NCBI GenBank assembly: GCA_026398255.1 | Contig: JAPLTG010000015.1 | Span: 62,001-126,000, forward strand | DNA from: Verrucomicrobiota bacterium | Lineage (GTDB): Bacteria; Verrucomicrobiota; Verrucomicrobiia; Chthoniobacterales; Terrimicrobiaceae | Direction of reading: 5' to 3' | DNA length: 64,000 nucleotides | Shown here: positions 38,205-46,529 of the stretch, one piece after another | Layout: each line of letters opens with the position of its first letter | Position numbering within the stretch: the first letter of the stretch is position 1 | The notes under the pieces: generated by a model | What the model was told of the DNA's origin: nothing | The model's input: the letters and a program-made list of their open reading frames with translations, nothing else | Database searches by the model: none | Made by a program: the position numbers and the translations under genes

Positions 38205-39912
38205 CCGGAGGATTTTCGACTTCTTCCATAGCAGCGCGAAGGTTTTCCCAAGCATCCGGAAGATTTGGATCAATCTCCAAGGCGCGACGAAAAATCGCGA
38301 TCGCCTCGGTTTTTTTTCCAGATTGATAGAGCGTTACCCCGAGATTGCACAGGAAGGTGGGGGTATCCGGATAACGCCGGCAGAGGTCGGCATAAAGCTC
38401 GGCGGCCGCAGCGGGTTGGTTATCCAGCAGCAGCGCCCGCGCGAGATTGGATTGGATTGCAACGATATCCGGGGATAGCCGAAGCGCCTCTTGAAAATGC
38501 TGGATGGCGGCTTTTGTGTCCTTCTTGGCGAGAACGGCCGATCCGAGGTTGTTCTGCGTCTCGGCCAAATCAGGCCGCAGCCGCGTGGCCTCGCGGAAAT
38601 GATCCAGGGCGACATCGACATTGCCTCGATTGAACTCCCTCGCGCCGATTCGGTTGTGAGCCTGCCAGCATTCCCAGTTATGCTTTAAGGTGTAGCTCCA
38701 AAGCTTGTCCTCATTTTCCCAAATTCCCGCGTAGCGATAGCTCCAGAAGGCAAGCAAACCCACCCCCCCCGCCGCCAAAATCCCAAACGCCGGTTTCCAT
38801 TTCGCCCCGGCCAAGTCACTCGCCCTCACCCCCACCCCGACGACGAGCGCCACGATTCCGATCATCGGGATGTAGAGAAAATGGTCGGCCACCCAACCCA
38901 CCCTCATATACGACATCGCCACGAATCCCAGCACGGGCAGAAGCGTGATCAGATAAAAACCCACGCCCATCAGCGCATGCAGGCCCCAGGTTTTTCGACG
39001 CATCCAAAAAACTCCCAGCACCCCCGCGAGCACGGGCCAAGCGAGGAATTGGGAGAACTCGGGCGGGTTGGCGGCCCATTGCGGGTAGATGGGCAGGAGC
39101 AGGGCGGGCCAGAGGATTTTCGAGAAGTAAAAGAAGATCGCCATGCCGGCGATGGCGAACCGCGAGTCGAGCCCGCCAATCGGGATTGGCTCATTGCCGA
39201 TCGCACGACTGTGCTGGAAATGGAGCGTCACCAAGCCGAGCAGAAGCGACACCAAAAAAAAGGGCGCGGCGTTCCAGAGGTCGCGCCAGGCGATCCGATC
39301 GCGCCGCCACCAGACATAAAGCAGCATCACGACCGGGAACATCACGACCGAGCTTTTGGCCAGCATCGCGGCCAGGAAAAATCCCAGCGCCACCCAGTAA
39401 AAAACCCGCCGCCCCGTGTCCTCAAACCTCACGAAGAAACACCCCGCCGCCAAAAAAAACGGCAGCGAGAGGGTGTTTTTTAATTCTGAAACCCAGGCAA
39501 CAGACTCCACAGCAAGTGGATGAACTGCAAAAATCAAACCCGCTAGCCAAGCACCCCGAAGGTTCATGGTTCTGAACAACGCCCAAACGAGGCAAGCTCC
39601 CAGAGCATGGAGCAACGCCGCCGCGATATGATAGCCGGTAGAGTCGAGCCCGAACCATTTCCACATCAGCCAAAGCGCACTCATTGTAAGCGGGAAGTAG
39701 TCGGCCGTTTTCGGCTCCACCCAAAAGCTCGCCAACCCGTTCGGCGACTGCACCACCGGATTCGCCGTGATCAGATAGTCGTCATCCCAGAGCCAATCGC
39801 CATCGAAGACCGGCGAGTAAATCCAAAGGCTCGCCAGCAGGATCACGATCGCCTTCACGAGAACGGATTCCCATTTTGAAAAACCGATTGGCTTTTTGCG
39901 AGTGGCAGTCAT
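38194..39912 (-). CDS. TMTC-like membrane protein: polytopic glycosyltransferase-type domain plus TPRs
   Basis: 572 aa. Residues 1-~400 hold about ten membrane helices. After the first comes the loop DGDWLWDDDYLITANP with the DD pair typical of GT-C transferases, then YFPLTMSALWLMWKWFG. The C-terminal ~160 residues form four TPRs (for example AIQHFQEALRLSPD and AIAIFRRALEIDPNLPDAWENL). This two-part plan matches the TMTC family, which O-mannosylates proteins in eukaryotes and has bacterial relatives of unproven function. No neighbour reveals the substrate. Confidence 0.8.
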   Translation of the reverse strand: MTATRKKPIGFSKWESVLVKAIVILLASLWIYSPVFDGDWLWDDDYLITANPVVQSPNGLASFWVEPKTADYFPLTMSALWLMWKWFGLDSTGYHIAAALLHALGACLVWALFRTMNLRGAWLAGLIFAVHPLAVESVAWVSELKNTLSLPFFLAAGCFFVRFEDTGRRVFYWVALGFFLAAMLAKSSVVMFPVVMLLYVWWRRDRIAWRDLWNAAPFFLVSLLLGLVTLHFQHSRAIGNEPIPIGGLDSRFAIAGMAIFFYFSKILWPALLLPIYPQWAANPPEFSQFLAWPVLAGVLGVFWMRRKTWGLHALMGVGFYLITLLPVLGFVAMSYMRVGWVADHFLYIPMIGIVALVVGVGVRASDLAGAKWKPAFGILAAGGVGLLAFWSYRYAGIWENEDKLWSYTLKHNWECWQAHNRIGAREFNRGNVDVALDHFREATRLRPDLAETQNNLGSAVLAKKDTKAAIQHFQEALRLSPDIVAIQSNLARALLLDNQPAAAAELYADLCRRYPDTPTFLCNLGVTLYQSGKKTEAIAIFRRALEIDPNLPDAWENLRAAMEEVENPPVNK

Positions 39913-40008
39913 GTAGAAATTTTATCGGAAAAAATCGGCGTCGCGTGCCGAATTACCATCAACTTAAAAATTGAGCGAAAAAAAATAATTTCCGATCCGT
40001 TGTGTTCG

Positions 40009-40016
40009 TATATAAA
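40009..40016 (+). promoter_or_regulatory. possible -10 box of the cytochrome oxidase operon
   Basis: TATATAAA lies 34 bases before the ctaD ATG in an AT-rich leader. No convincing -35 sequence is found at the correct distance, so an activator or alternative sigma factor may be used. Confidence 0.35.
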
Positions 40017-40049
40017 GCGACGGACCTTTTTTAAACCAACCACTCAACA

Positions 40050-41825
40050 ATGAGCGCCATCACAGCCGAAGCACCCGCCGATACAAGCCACCAACCCCAC
40101 GATCACAACGATCATCATGAGGTCGGATTCGTCCAAAAATACCTCTGGACCTACGATCACAAGATGATCGGGCTCCAATATCTCTGGACCGCGCTCGCCT
40201 TTCTCTTCATCGGCGGCGCCCTCGCTCTTGGCGTTCGCTGGCAACTCGGCTTCCCCGGCGCGCAGATTCCCATTATTGGCCAACTCCTCCCTTCCACGGT
40301 CGCCGTGGACGGATCGATCATCCCCGGCGGCTACAACATGCTCGTGACCATGCACGCCACGGTCATGGTTTTCTTTGTGGTCATGCCCCTGCTCATCGGA
40401 GCATTCGGAAATTACCTCATTCCTCTTCAAATCGGCGCAGGCGACATGGCGTTTCCTCTTCTGAACGAACTCAGCTACTGGCTTTATGTGCTCTCGGGCG
40501 TGATTCTGGTCGCAGCGTTTTTCGTGCCCGGTGGCGCACCCGGCACCGGCTGGACCGCCTATGCCCCTCTGAGTTCCGTGGCCGCCTATAACGGCACCCC
40601 GATGGGCCAGAGCCTCTGGTGTATTGCACTTTTCGTGAACGGACTCTCCTCGATCGCCGGCGCGACAAACTACATCACGACCATCGTCAACATGCGCGCT
40701 CCGGGCATGACCATGTTCCGCATGACTCTGCCAGTCTGGTCACTCTTTATCACCGCGATCCTCCTTGTTCTGGCCGTTCCGGTTCTTTCCGCTGCTGCAG
40801 CGATGCTTTTTGCGGATCTCAATATGGGCACGAGCTTCTTCTCGCCCGCTGGTGGTGGACAGCCCCTCCTCTGGCAGCACCTCTTCTGGTTCTTCGGTCA
40901 CCCCGAGGTTTACATCATGATTCTTCCCGCGATGGGCCTGACCTCCGAAATCCTCGCTGTTTTCTCACGCAAGCCAATTTTCGGCTACAAGGCCATGGTC
41001 TACGCCATGATCGCCATCGGATTCCTCGGGTTCATCGTCTGGGGCCACCACATGTTTGTTAGCGGAATGAACCTCACGCTCAGTGCGGCCTTCTCCGTTT
41101 CGACCATGATCATCGCCGTCCCCTCGGCCATTAAAACCTTCAATTGGATGGGCACTATCTGGCGCGGATCGATTGAGTTCACAACCGCGATGTGCTTCGC
41201 CCTGGCCTTCGTTTCGATGTTCGTCATTGGCGGCCTGAGCGGCATTTTCATGGCCTCCACGCCAGTCGACCTCTTTGTTCACCATACCTACTTCATCGTC
41301 GCCCACTTCCACTATGTGCTCTTTGGCGGAAGTATCTTCTCGATCTACGCAGCCATCTACTTCTGGTTCCCGAAAATGTTCGGCAAGATGCTGAATGAAA
41401 CACTCGGTAAGTGGCACTTCTTCGCCACTTTGATTTTCTTCAATCTGACCTTCTTCCCGATGCACAACCTCGGCCTCGGCGGAATGATGCGCCGCATCGC
41501 GGATCCGACCGTTTACGAGCACCTGCGCCAACTCCAACCCCTCAATGTGCTCTGCACCATCGGCGCGATGGGCCTTGGATTCTCGACCTTCCTATTCATC
41601 TGGAATGTCGTCATCAGCCTCCGCAATGGCAAAAAAGCCCCAGAAAACCCTTGGCACGCGAACACTCTCGAATGGACGATCCCATCGCCTCCGGGCCACG
41701 GCAATTTCGCCAAGACCCCGACCGTTTACCACGGACCCTACGAATACAGTGTTCCCGGCATGGACAAGGATTACCTCCCGCAAAACGAGCCAGCACCAGA
41801 AGGCGCCCGCTTGGAATCCCACTAA
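40050..41825 (+). CDS. ctaD: cytochrome c oxidase subunit I
   Basis: 591 aa with 12 membrane helices. The haem-copper core is present: FFGHPEVYIMILPAMGL with the cross-linked His-Tyr, WGHHMFVSGM with the two CuB His, and VHHTYFIVAHFHYVLFGG with the haem ligands. A His/Asp-rich N-terminal tail (HQPHDHNDHHE) could bind metal. It forms the catalytic subunit with haem a, haem a3 and CuB. The operon continues with haem A synthesis and assembly genes. The CuA-bearing subunit II gene is neither upstream nor downstream here. Confidence 0.97.
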   Translation: MSAITAEAPADTSHQPHDHNDHHEVGFVQKYLWTYDHKMIGLQYLWTALAFLFIGGALALGVRWQLGFPGAQIPIIGQLLPSTVAVDGSIIPGGYNMLVTMHATVMVFFVVMPLLIGAFGNYLIPLQIGAGDMAFPLLNELSYWLYVLSGVILVAAFFVPGGAPGTGWTAYAPLSSVAAYNGTPMGQSLWCIALFVNGLSSIAGATNYITTIVNMRAPGMTMFRMTLPVWSLFITAILLVLAVPVLSAAAAMLFADLNMGTSFFSPAGGGQPLLWQHLFWFFGHPEVYIMILPAMGLTSEILAVFSRKPIFGYKAMVYAMIAIGFLGFIVWGHHMFVSGMNLTLSAAFSVSTMIIAVPSAIKTFNWMGTIWRGSIEFTTAMCFALAFVSMFVIGGLSGIFMASTPVDLFVHHTYFIVAHFHYVLFGGSIFSIYAAIYFWFPKMFGKMLNETLGKWHFFATLIFFNLTFFPMHNLGLGGMMRRIADPTVYEHLRQLQPLNVLCTIGAMGLGFSTFLFIWNVVISLRNGKKAPENPWHANTLEWTIPSPPGHGNFAKTPTVYHGPYEYSVPGMDKDYLPQNEPAPEGARLESH

Positions 41826-41837
41826 TCGCGTCCGAAA

Positions 41838-42884
41838 ATGGACGCCACCTGCAAGACAGTCACTTCACGCCGCGTCGCCTTGCACCTCTGGTGTCTGGCG
41901 ACCTTGGCGGCCACTTTTGTGCTCCTCTGCAGCGGGGGGCTTGTAACCTCCAAAGGTGTCGGAATGTCCGTTCCAGACTGGCCGACTACCTACGGATACA
42001 ACATGTTTTTCTTCCCGTTCTCGAGTTGGGTCGGCGGGATTTTTCACGAACACCTCCACCGGCTCATCGCCTCGGGGATTGGCTTGATGACGATGATCCT
42101 GACGGTCATAACGCTGGCAGTGGAACCCCGCCGCTGGGTGAAAAACCTTGCTGTCATCGCCTTTGTTGCCGTCTGCATCCAAGGCCTCCTCGGCGGCCTC
42201 CGCGTTTCGCTCTTCAAAAACGAAATCGGCATCTTCCACGGCATGCTCGCCCAATCGTTTTTCTGCCTCCTCGGCATTCTCACGGTCAGCACCAGCCCAA
42301 GCTTCTTGCGGGCAAAATGGGACATCTTCCTTCCCCTCCCCTTTCTGAAAAAAATCGTCCTTCTCGCAACCGCGCTGATTTTCCTTCAGCTCGCCCTCGG
42401 CGCCTCCATGCGCCACGCGCACCTCGGACTCTCGATCCCCGACTTCCCTCTCGCTTACGGAAAAATCCTTCCCGACACCTCCGCCACAACGATCGGCAAG
42501 ATCAACGAAGCCCGCCTAGCCGATAGCCAGATGCCGACGACTCCCACCCAGATCTGGCTTCAAATGGCCCACCGCACGATGGCCTTCGTTATCCTCGGCG
42601 TCGTCATCACCGTGGCTGGAATCGTTTTTTCGAATCCCATCGCTCGCTCCGCCTCGACCTGGAGCGCGATTTGGCTCGTCATGATCCTTTGCCAAGTCGC
42701 CCTCGGTGCTTGGACCGTTTGGTCGAACAAAGCAGCTGACGTCGCCACTGCCCATATGGCCCTCGGCGCACTCTCCCTGCTCGTCGGCGTCCTTTTCACA
42801 TTCCGATTGTTCCGAGCTTCGGAGAGTGGACGATTCACCGTTCCGGATGATTTCCGCGCCTCGGATCTCTCCCGCGTCGCATGA
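41838..42884 (+). CDS. ctaA: haem A synthase
   Basis: 348 aa, eight membrane helices of the COX15/CtaA family. Family motifs include VTSKGVGMSVPDWPTTYG, FHEHLHRL with the haem-ligand His, and LGASMRHAHLGLSIPDFPLAYG in the second half, then AHRTMAF and TAHMALGA. It oxidises the methyl group of haem O to form haem A. It starts 12 bp after ctaD and overlaps ctaB by ATGA. Confidence 0.95.
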   Translation: MDATCKTVTSRRVALHLWCLATLAATFVLLCSGGLVTSKGVGMSVPDWPTTYGYNMFFFPFSSWVGGIFHEHLHRLIASGIGLMTMILTVITLAVEPRRWVKNLAVIAFVAVCIQGLLGGLRVSLFKNEIGIFHGMLAQSFFCLLGILTVSTSPSFLRAKWDIFLPLPFLKKIVLLATALIFLQLALGASMRHAHLGLSIPDFPLAYGKILPDTSATTIGKINEARLADSQMPTTPTQIWLQMAHRTMAFVILGVVITVAGIVFSNPIARSASTWSAIWLVMILCQVALGAWTVWSNKAADVATAHMALGALSLLVGVLFTFRLFRASESGRFTVPDDFRASDLSRVA

Positions 42885-43771
42885 AGCCCGCCGCCGCTTC
42901 AACAGATTTGCAAAAGACCGGCCTCCTTGACGATGTCATGGAGCTCGTAAAAGCACGCCTCTCGCTTCTCGTCCTCCTGACCACCCTCGTCGGCTTCCTC
43001 ATCGCCTGGCGCGGCCCGATCCCCTGGATTCTTCTCACCGCCACCCTTCTTGGCACAGCCCTCTGCGCGGGTGGCGCCGCCGCTTTGAATCAATGGATGG
43101 AGCGCGACATCGATGCCCGCATGAAGCGCACCCGCGAGCGCCCCCTCCCCGCCGGCCGCATGTCACCGCGCGACGCCCTGCTTTTTGGCCTGCTTTTTTC
43201 CCTAGCCGGCATTGCGATTTTGGGCCTCTTCACCAATCTCCGCGCAGCCTTCCTCGCGTTCGCCACCATCGCGATCTACATCATTGTTTACACCCCGATG
43301 AAGCGCATGAGTTCACTGAACACCCTTGTCGGCGCGGTCCCCGGCGCGCTTCCGCCTCTTATCGGCTGGGTCGCCGCGCGTGGCAGCTACAGCCTCGAGG
43401 GCGGCCTCCTTTTCGCGACGCTCTTCTTCTGGCAAATGCCCCACTTCCTCGCCATCGCTTGGATGTTCCGCGACGACTACAAAGCCGGCGGATGCGTCAT
43501 GCTCACCGACAGCGATCCCGACGGCTCGATGACCGGACGCCAAGCCCTGCTTTACTCGATTTGCCTGATTGTGATTTCACTCCTTCCCGGATTCCTCGGC
43601 TTCAACTCCCCCCTGTATTTCTACGGCGCGCTTCTTCTGGGCCTCGCCTTTTCCGCCTTCGCCGCGATTTTTCTCAGGCGCCGCGACCGCGACTCGGCCC
43701 GAAACCTCTTTTTCGCCTCCATCATTTATCTCCCGCTTTTGCTTGGCCTCTTGGTCGCCACCATTCGATGA
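42881..43771 (+). CDS. ctaB: protoheme IX farnesyltransferase (haem O synthase)
   Basis: 296 aa UbiA-family prenyltransferase. The first Asp-rich motif is NQWMERDIDARMKRTRERPL and the second lies in MFRDDYKAGGCVML. There are about eight membrane helices. It adds a farnesyl group to haem B, providing the substrate of CtaA. It is coupled by ATGA overlap to genes on both sides. Confidence 0.96.
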   Translation: MKPAAASTDLQKTGLLDDVMELVKARLSLLVLLTTLVGFLIAWRGPIPWILLTATLLGTALCAGGAAALNQWMERDIDARMKRTRERPLPAGRMSPRDALLFGLLFSLAGIAILGLFTNLRAAFLAFATIAIYIIVYTPMKRMSSLNTLVGAVPGALPPLIGWVAARGSYSLEGGLLFATLFFWQMPHFLAIAWMFRDDYKAGGCVMLTDSDPDGSMTGRQALLYSICLIVISLLPGFLGFNSPLYFYGALLLGLAFSAFAAIFLRRRDRDSARNLFFASIIYLPLLLGLLVATIR

Positions 43772-43890
43772 GCAACAAGCCCCGCCGCGCCAATTTTCGT
43801 CTCATAGTCATCCTCTGGATTTTCGCCGTGGGATTGACCGCCCTCGTTTTAATCCTTATGAACCTCCGTGGTCCAATGACCGCGCCTTGA
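43768..43890 (+). CDS. 40-aa single-span membrane protein in the oxidase operon
   Basis: The ATG at 43768 overlaps the ctaB stop (ATGA). The product begins MSNKPRRANFR, which is basic and cytosolic, followed by a ~22-residue hydrophobic helix (LIVILWIFAVGLTALVLILM) and a short tail. Tiny single-helix proteins are common in haem-copper oxidase operons as subunit IV-like or assembly parts. No family is recognised from sequence. The coupling and position make it a probable real gene. Confidence 0.7.
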   Translation: MSNKPRRANFRLIVILWIFAVGLTALVLILMNLRGPMTAP

Positions 43891-43920
43891 TTTTTTCCAT
43901 AAAAAAACACCACGCACACC

Positions 43921-44544
43921 ATGTCCAGCGCCGCCCTGACTCACGATTCCAACGCCCATCCTAGCGCCCCTCCCGCCGTCGCAAAATTCGGCATGATCAT
44001 GTTCCTTCTCTCCGAGGGGATGCTTTTCGCCGGACTCCTCGGCGGCTACTTCGTTCTCCGCTGGTCGGAAGTCGGCTTCCCTTGGCAAACCGGCCATGCT
44101 TGGCCCCGCGGCGAGGGCGTTCCAGCCCTTCCTGTCTTCCTCACCTCGATCAACACGATTTTCCTCGTCGCCAGCAGCTTCACTTTCCACTTCGCCGAAG
44201 CCGCCGTGGCCAAGCGCAAGTCCGGCCTCGCCTGGCTTTTCGTTACCATCGTGTTGGGCTCCATTTTCGTCGGCGTGCAATGCTACGAGTGGTGGCACCT
44301 CCACCACGAAGGCCTTTGGTTCAATACCGGCGGTGTTTACGGTTCGAGCTTCTTTGTGATCACCGGATTTCACGGATTGCATGTGGTCATCGGTGTTCTG
44401 CTCATCGTCTGGTGCTTCCTGCGCCAGCTTTTCACGAAGTGCTTCACGCCCGAATACCACCCCGCCCTCGCGAATGTCGCCCTCTACTGGCACTTCGTTG
44501 ATGTCGTTTGGCTCTTCGTGCTCACACTTCTCTACTATGTCTGA
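43921..44544 (+). CDS. ctaE: cytochrome c oxidase subunit III
   Basis: 207 aa with five membrane helices, the short form lacking the first two of the mitochondrial protein. Family features are FLLSEGMLFAGLLGGYFVLR, FFVITGFHGLHVVIGVLL, and YWHFVDVVWLFVLTLLYY at the C-terminus. It stabilises subunit I and proton uptake. Its end overlaps the sco start by 8 bp. Confidence 0.95.
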   Translation: MSSAALTHDSNAHPSAPPAVAKFGMIMFLLSEGMLFAGLLGGYFVLRWSEVGFPWQTGHAWPRGEGVPALPVFLTSINTIFLVASSFTFHFAEAAVAKRKSGLAWLFVTIVLGSIFVGVQCYEWWHLHHEGLWFNTGGVYGSSFFVITGFHGLHVVIGVLLIVWCFLRQLFTKCFTPEYHPALANVALYWHFVDVVWLFVLTLLYYV

Positions 44545-45184
44545 CCTCCCGGCTCGTTCCGGGATCAAACCAATCGTCTGGGTCATCGCCTTCGTCGCGG
44601 TGGCCGTTCTCATCGGGCTTGCCTATGTGAGCCTGAAAAACACCCGCCCCGCCACACCCGCCGTCCCGTTGGAAAAATTCACGCTGGTGCCCGAGTTCAC
44701 GCTCACCGACCAAACCGGCACCGCCTTCAGCTCCGCAGACCTCCAAGGCAAAATCTGGATTGCCAATTTCATCTTCACCCGCTGCAAAGGCCCCTGCCCG
44801 CTGATCTCCACCCGCATGGCAGAACTCAACGGCAAATTGAAAAAAATCCACGACGGCGTGAAACTCGCAAGCTTCACCGTCGATCCCGAACATGATACCC
44901 CCGAAGTCCTCTCCAAATACGGTGCGAACCTTGGCGCCAATCCCGCAGACTGGAAATTTCTGACCGGCACACCCGAAGCCACCAACGAAATCATCGTTAA
45001 AGGCCTCCTCCAACCCATCGCCAAAGAACCCGATGGCACCCCAGCCCACTCCCAACGCTTCGTCATCGTGGACGGCAACGGCTGGATCCGAGGCTTCCAA
45101 AACGGTGAAGACCCCGAGGTCGTCCAAAAGCTCATGGTGGACATCGGCGAGCTTTTGCGCGAAAGTCCGGCGTCGCAAAAATGA
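44537..45184 (+). CDS. SCO1/SenC copper chaperone
   Basis: 215 aa from the ATG at 44537, inside the end of ctaE. One N-terminal membrane anchor (13-30) is followed by a thioredoxin-fold domain. Copper ligands are Cys83 and Cys87 (RCKGPCP) and His171 (AHSQRF). SCO proteins deliver copper to the CuA centre of oxidase subunit II. That implies a subunit II gene elsewhere in the genome. ATGA overlap with the next gene. Confidence 0.95.
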   Translation: MSDLPARSGIKPIVWVIAFVAVAVLIGLAYVSLKNTRPATPAVPLEKFTLVPEFTLTDQTGTAFSSADLQGKIWIANFIFTRCKGPCPLISTRMAELNGKLKKIHDGVKLASFTVDPEHDTPEVLSKYGANLGANPADWKFLTGTPEATNEIIVKGLLQPIAKEPDGTPAHSQRFVIVDGNGWIRGFQNGEDPEVVQKLMVDIGELLRESPASQK

Positions 45185-45426
45185 AAACTGCCACGGCACT
45201 CCTCGCCTTCTTTTTCCTCGCTCGCCTGCCCGCAGCCCTCGCTTGCGTCGGTTGCCGCGCCCCTGGCACCTCCGGCCCAGATGAACCCCAAACCATCACC
45301 GCCGGCATCGCCCTCTCTTGGGGCGTCATCGGAATGCTCGGCGTCGTATTTCTCATCATCTCCGGCCTCGTCTACTACATCGTGGACACCTGCCGCAAAC
45401 TCGACCGCCAAAATTCGACCCAATGA
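45181..45426 (+). CDS. 81-aa membrane protein with CxxC, oxidase operon
   Basis: A signal-like helix (1-21) is followed by ACVGCRAPG with a CxxC pair just outside the membrane. A second helix spans about 39-65 and a basic tail follows. The CxxC could bind copper or act as a thiol pair in CuA or subunit I assembly; this is inference from context. It is linked by ATGA to sco and to the DUF420 gene. No named family recognised. Confidence 0.8.
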   Translation: MKTATALLAFFFLARLPAALACVGCRAPGTSGPDEPQTITAGIALSWGVIGMLGVVFLIISGLVYYIVDTCRKLDRQNSTQ

Positions 45427-45857
45427 GCGTCTCCGATCTGCCGGCCCTTAACGCCGGACTCAACAGCATCGCCACCCTCCTCCTCCTCGCTGGTTTCGTT
45501 TGCATCAAAACCGAACGGAAAATCGCCCACCGCTTCTGCATGCTCGGAGCATTTTTTGTCTCCTGCGTTTTCCTCGCCACCTATGTCCTCCACAAATACC
45601 TCGTCCAAGGAGTCCACACCCCCTTCGGCGGCGAAGGCCTCTGGCGAACATTTTACTACGGGATGCTTTTCACCCACATCGTGCTGGCGATCACCATCGT
45701 CCCGCTGATCCTCGTCACAATGACCCACGCCCTGAAAGGCCGCTTCGAGCGCCACCGCGCCTGGGCCCGCTGGACTTTCCCCCTCTGGCTCTATGTCTCC
45801 GTCACCGGCGTCCTGGTCTACTTCATGCTCTACCAGTGGTTCCAGAAGGTGGCGTGA
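45423..45857 (+). CDS. DUF420 (CtaM-like) membrane protein
   Basis: 144 aa with four membrane helices. The DUF420 pattern is visible: LNSIATLLLLAGFVCIKTER at the start, then HRFCMLGAFFVSCVFLATYVLH and FTHIVLAITIVPLILVTMTHAL, with conserved His in helices. The Bacillus/Staphylococcus homologue CtaM is needed for haem-copper oxidase maturation. It is the last gene of the operon. Confidence 0.88.
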   Translation: MSVSDLPALNAGLNSIATLLLLAGFVCIKTERKIAHRFCMLGAFFVSCVFLATYVLHKYLVQGVHTPFGGEGLWRTFYYGMLFTHIVLAITIVPLILVTMTHALKGRFERHRAWARWTFPLWLYVSVTGVLVYFMLYQWFQKVA

Positions 45858-45979
45858 AACATGACGCCGCCGCTTGACCAACTCATTCGCACCGTGAGGC
45901 TTTACTTTTTTAAGGTCACAAAAAGTGGCCATATAAAATCCCCCCTCCTCAAAAAAACGCTCTCTCCCGCGCTATGCGA

Positions 45980-46053
45980 GGAGGGCTCTGCTTGTCAGAG
46001 CCGGAACGATTTGTTTGCAAAAGCCGCCCCGGTCCTGACAAACAGGACCCTCC
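45980..46053. repeat. head-to-head pair of 25-bp REP-like repeats after the oxidase operon
   Basis: Copy A (45980-46004) is inverted relative to copy B (46029-46053). Each is itself a palindrome (GGTCCTG and CAGGACC around ACAAA in B), and together they can form a larger hairpin. A third copy lies inside ygfZ at 17947-17971. The pair may limit read-through from the oxidase operon. Confidence 0.85.
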
Positions 46054-46090
46054 TGAGCTAATTACTTAATTCCCAACGCTCAAAAAGTCC

Positions 46091-46513
46091 ATGAACCCGC
46101 CCGACACCTCCACCCGCCCGATGGGCCTTTCCCATCCCGGCGTGCTCGACGCCTTCGCCCACGACAAGCGCCGCGACCTCCTCGTCCTCGCCATGTATGA
46201 GAGCCGCCCGTGGAAGGGCGACGAACGCCAACTCCAGCAACTCCAGGAAAAACTCAACGCCTACGCCTCCTTTATCCTCGACGGCGAAATGGCCGAATCG
46301 TTCCCCCAATTCGTTGGCAAGCCCGTCGAAATCCAACTCCGCACACGCCACCAACCGGATCCCCTCGCACTCGGCCTTCTCGCCCAAGCCCGAGAACAAC
46401 TCTCCCTTCAAAAAATCTCGCTCGAGACCATCCAGATCGAGCCGGAATTTGAGGTCCAGCCCGAACCCGCCTCCGGCGGCTGTGGGTGCGGCGCGGGCCA
46501 TTGCCAAAGCTGA
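46091..46513 (+). CDS. unknown soluble protein with Cys-rich C-terminus
   Basis: 140 aa. The sequence has MGLSHPGVLDAFAHDKRRDL, LVLAMYESRPW, QLQEKLNAYASFILDGEM and FVGKPVEIQLRTRHQPD. This pattern resembles a small DUF found next to other unknown proteins (DUF6572-like, low certainty). The end is GGCGCGAGHC, three or four Cys with a His, a likely metal site. A 16-bp gap separates it from the HAD gene, so they may be cotranscribed. No function can be assigned. Confidence 0.75.
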   Translation: MNPPDTSTRPMGLSHPGVLDAFAHDKRRDLLVLAMYESRPWKGDERQLQQLQEKLNAYASFILDGEMAESFPQFVGKPVEIQLRTRHQPDPLALGLLAQAREQLSLQKISLETIQIEPEFEVQPEPASGGCGCGAGHCQS

Positions 46514-46529
46514 GCGCCCCACCCGGACT

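Noticed and set aside
45861-46061. 66-codon open frame after the DUF420 gene
   Set aside because: Most of it is made of the REP pair, and no ribosome site or conserved feature is visible.
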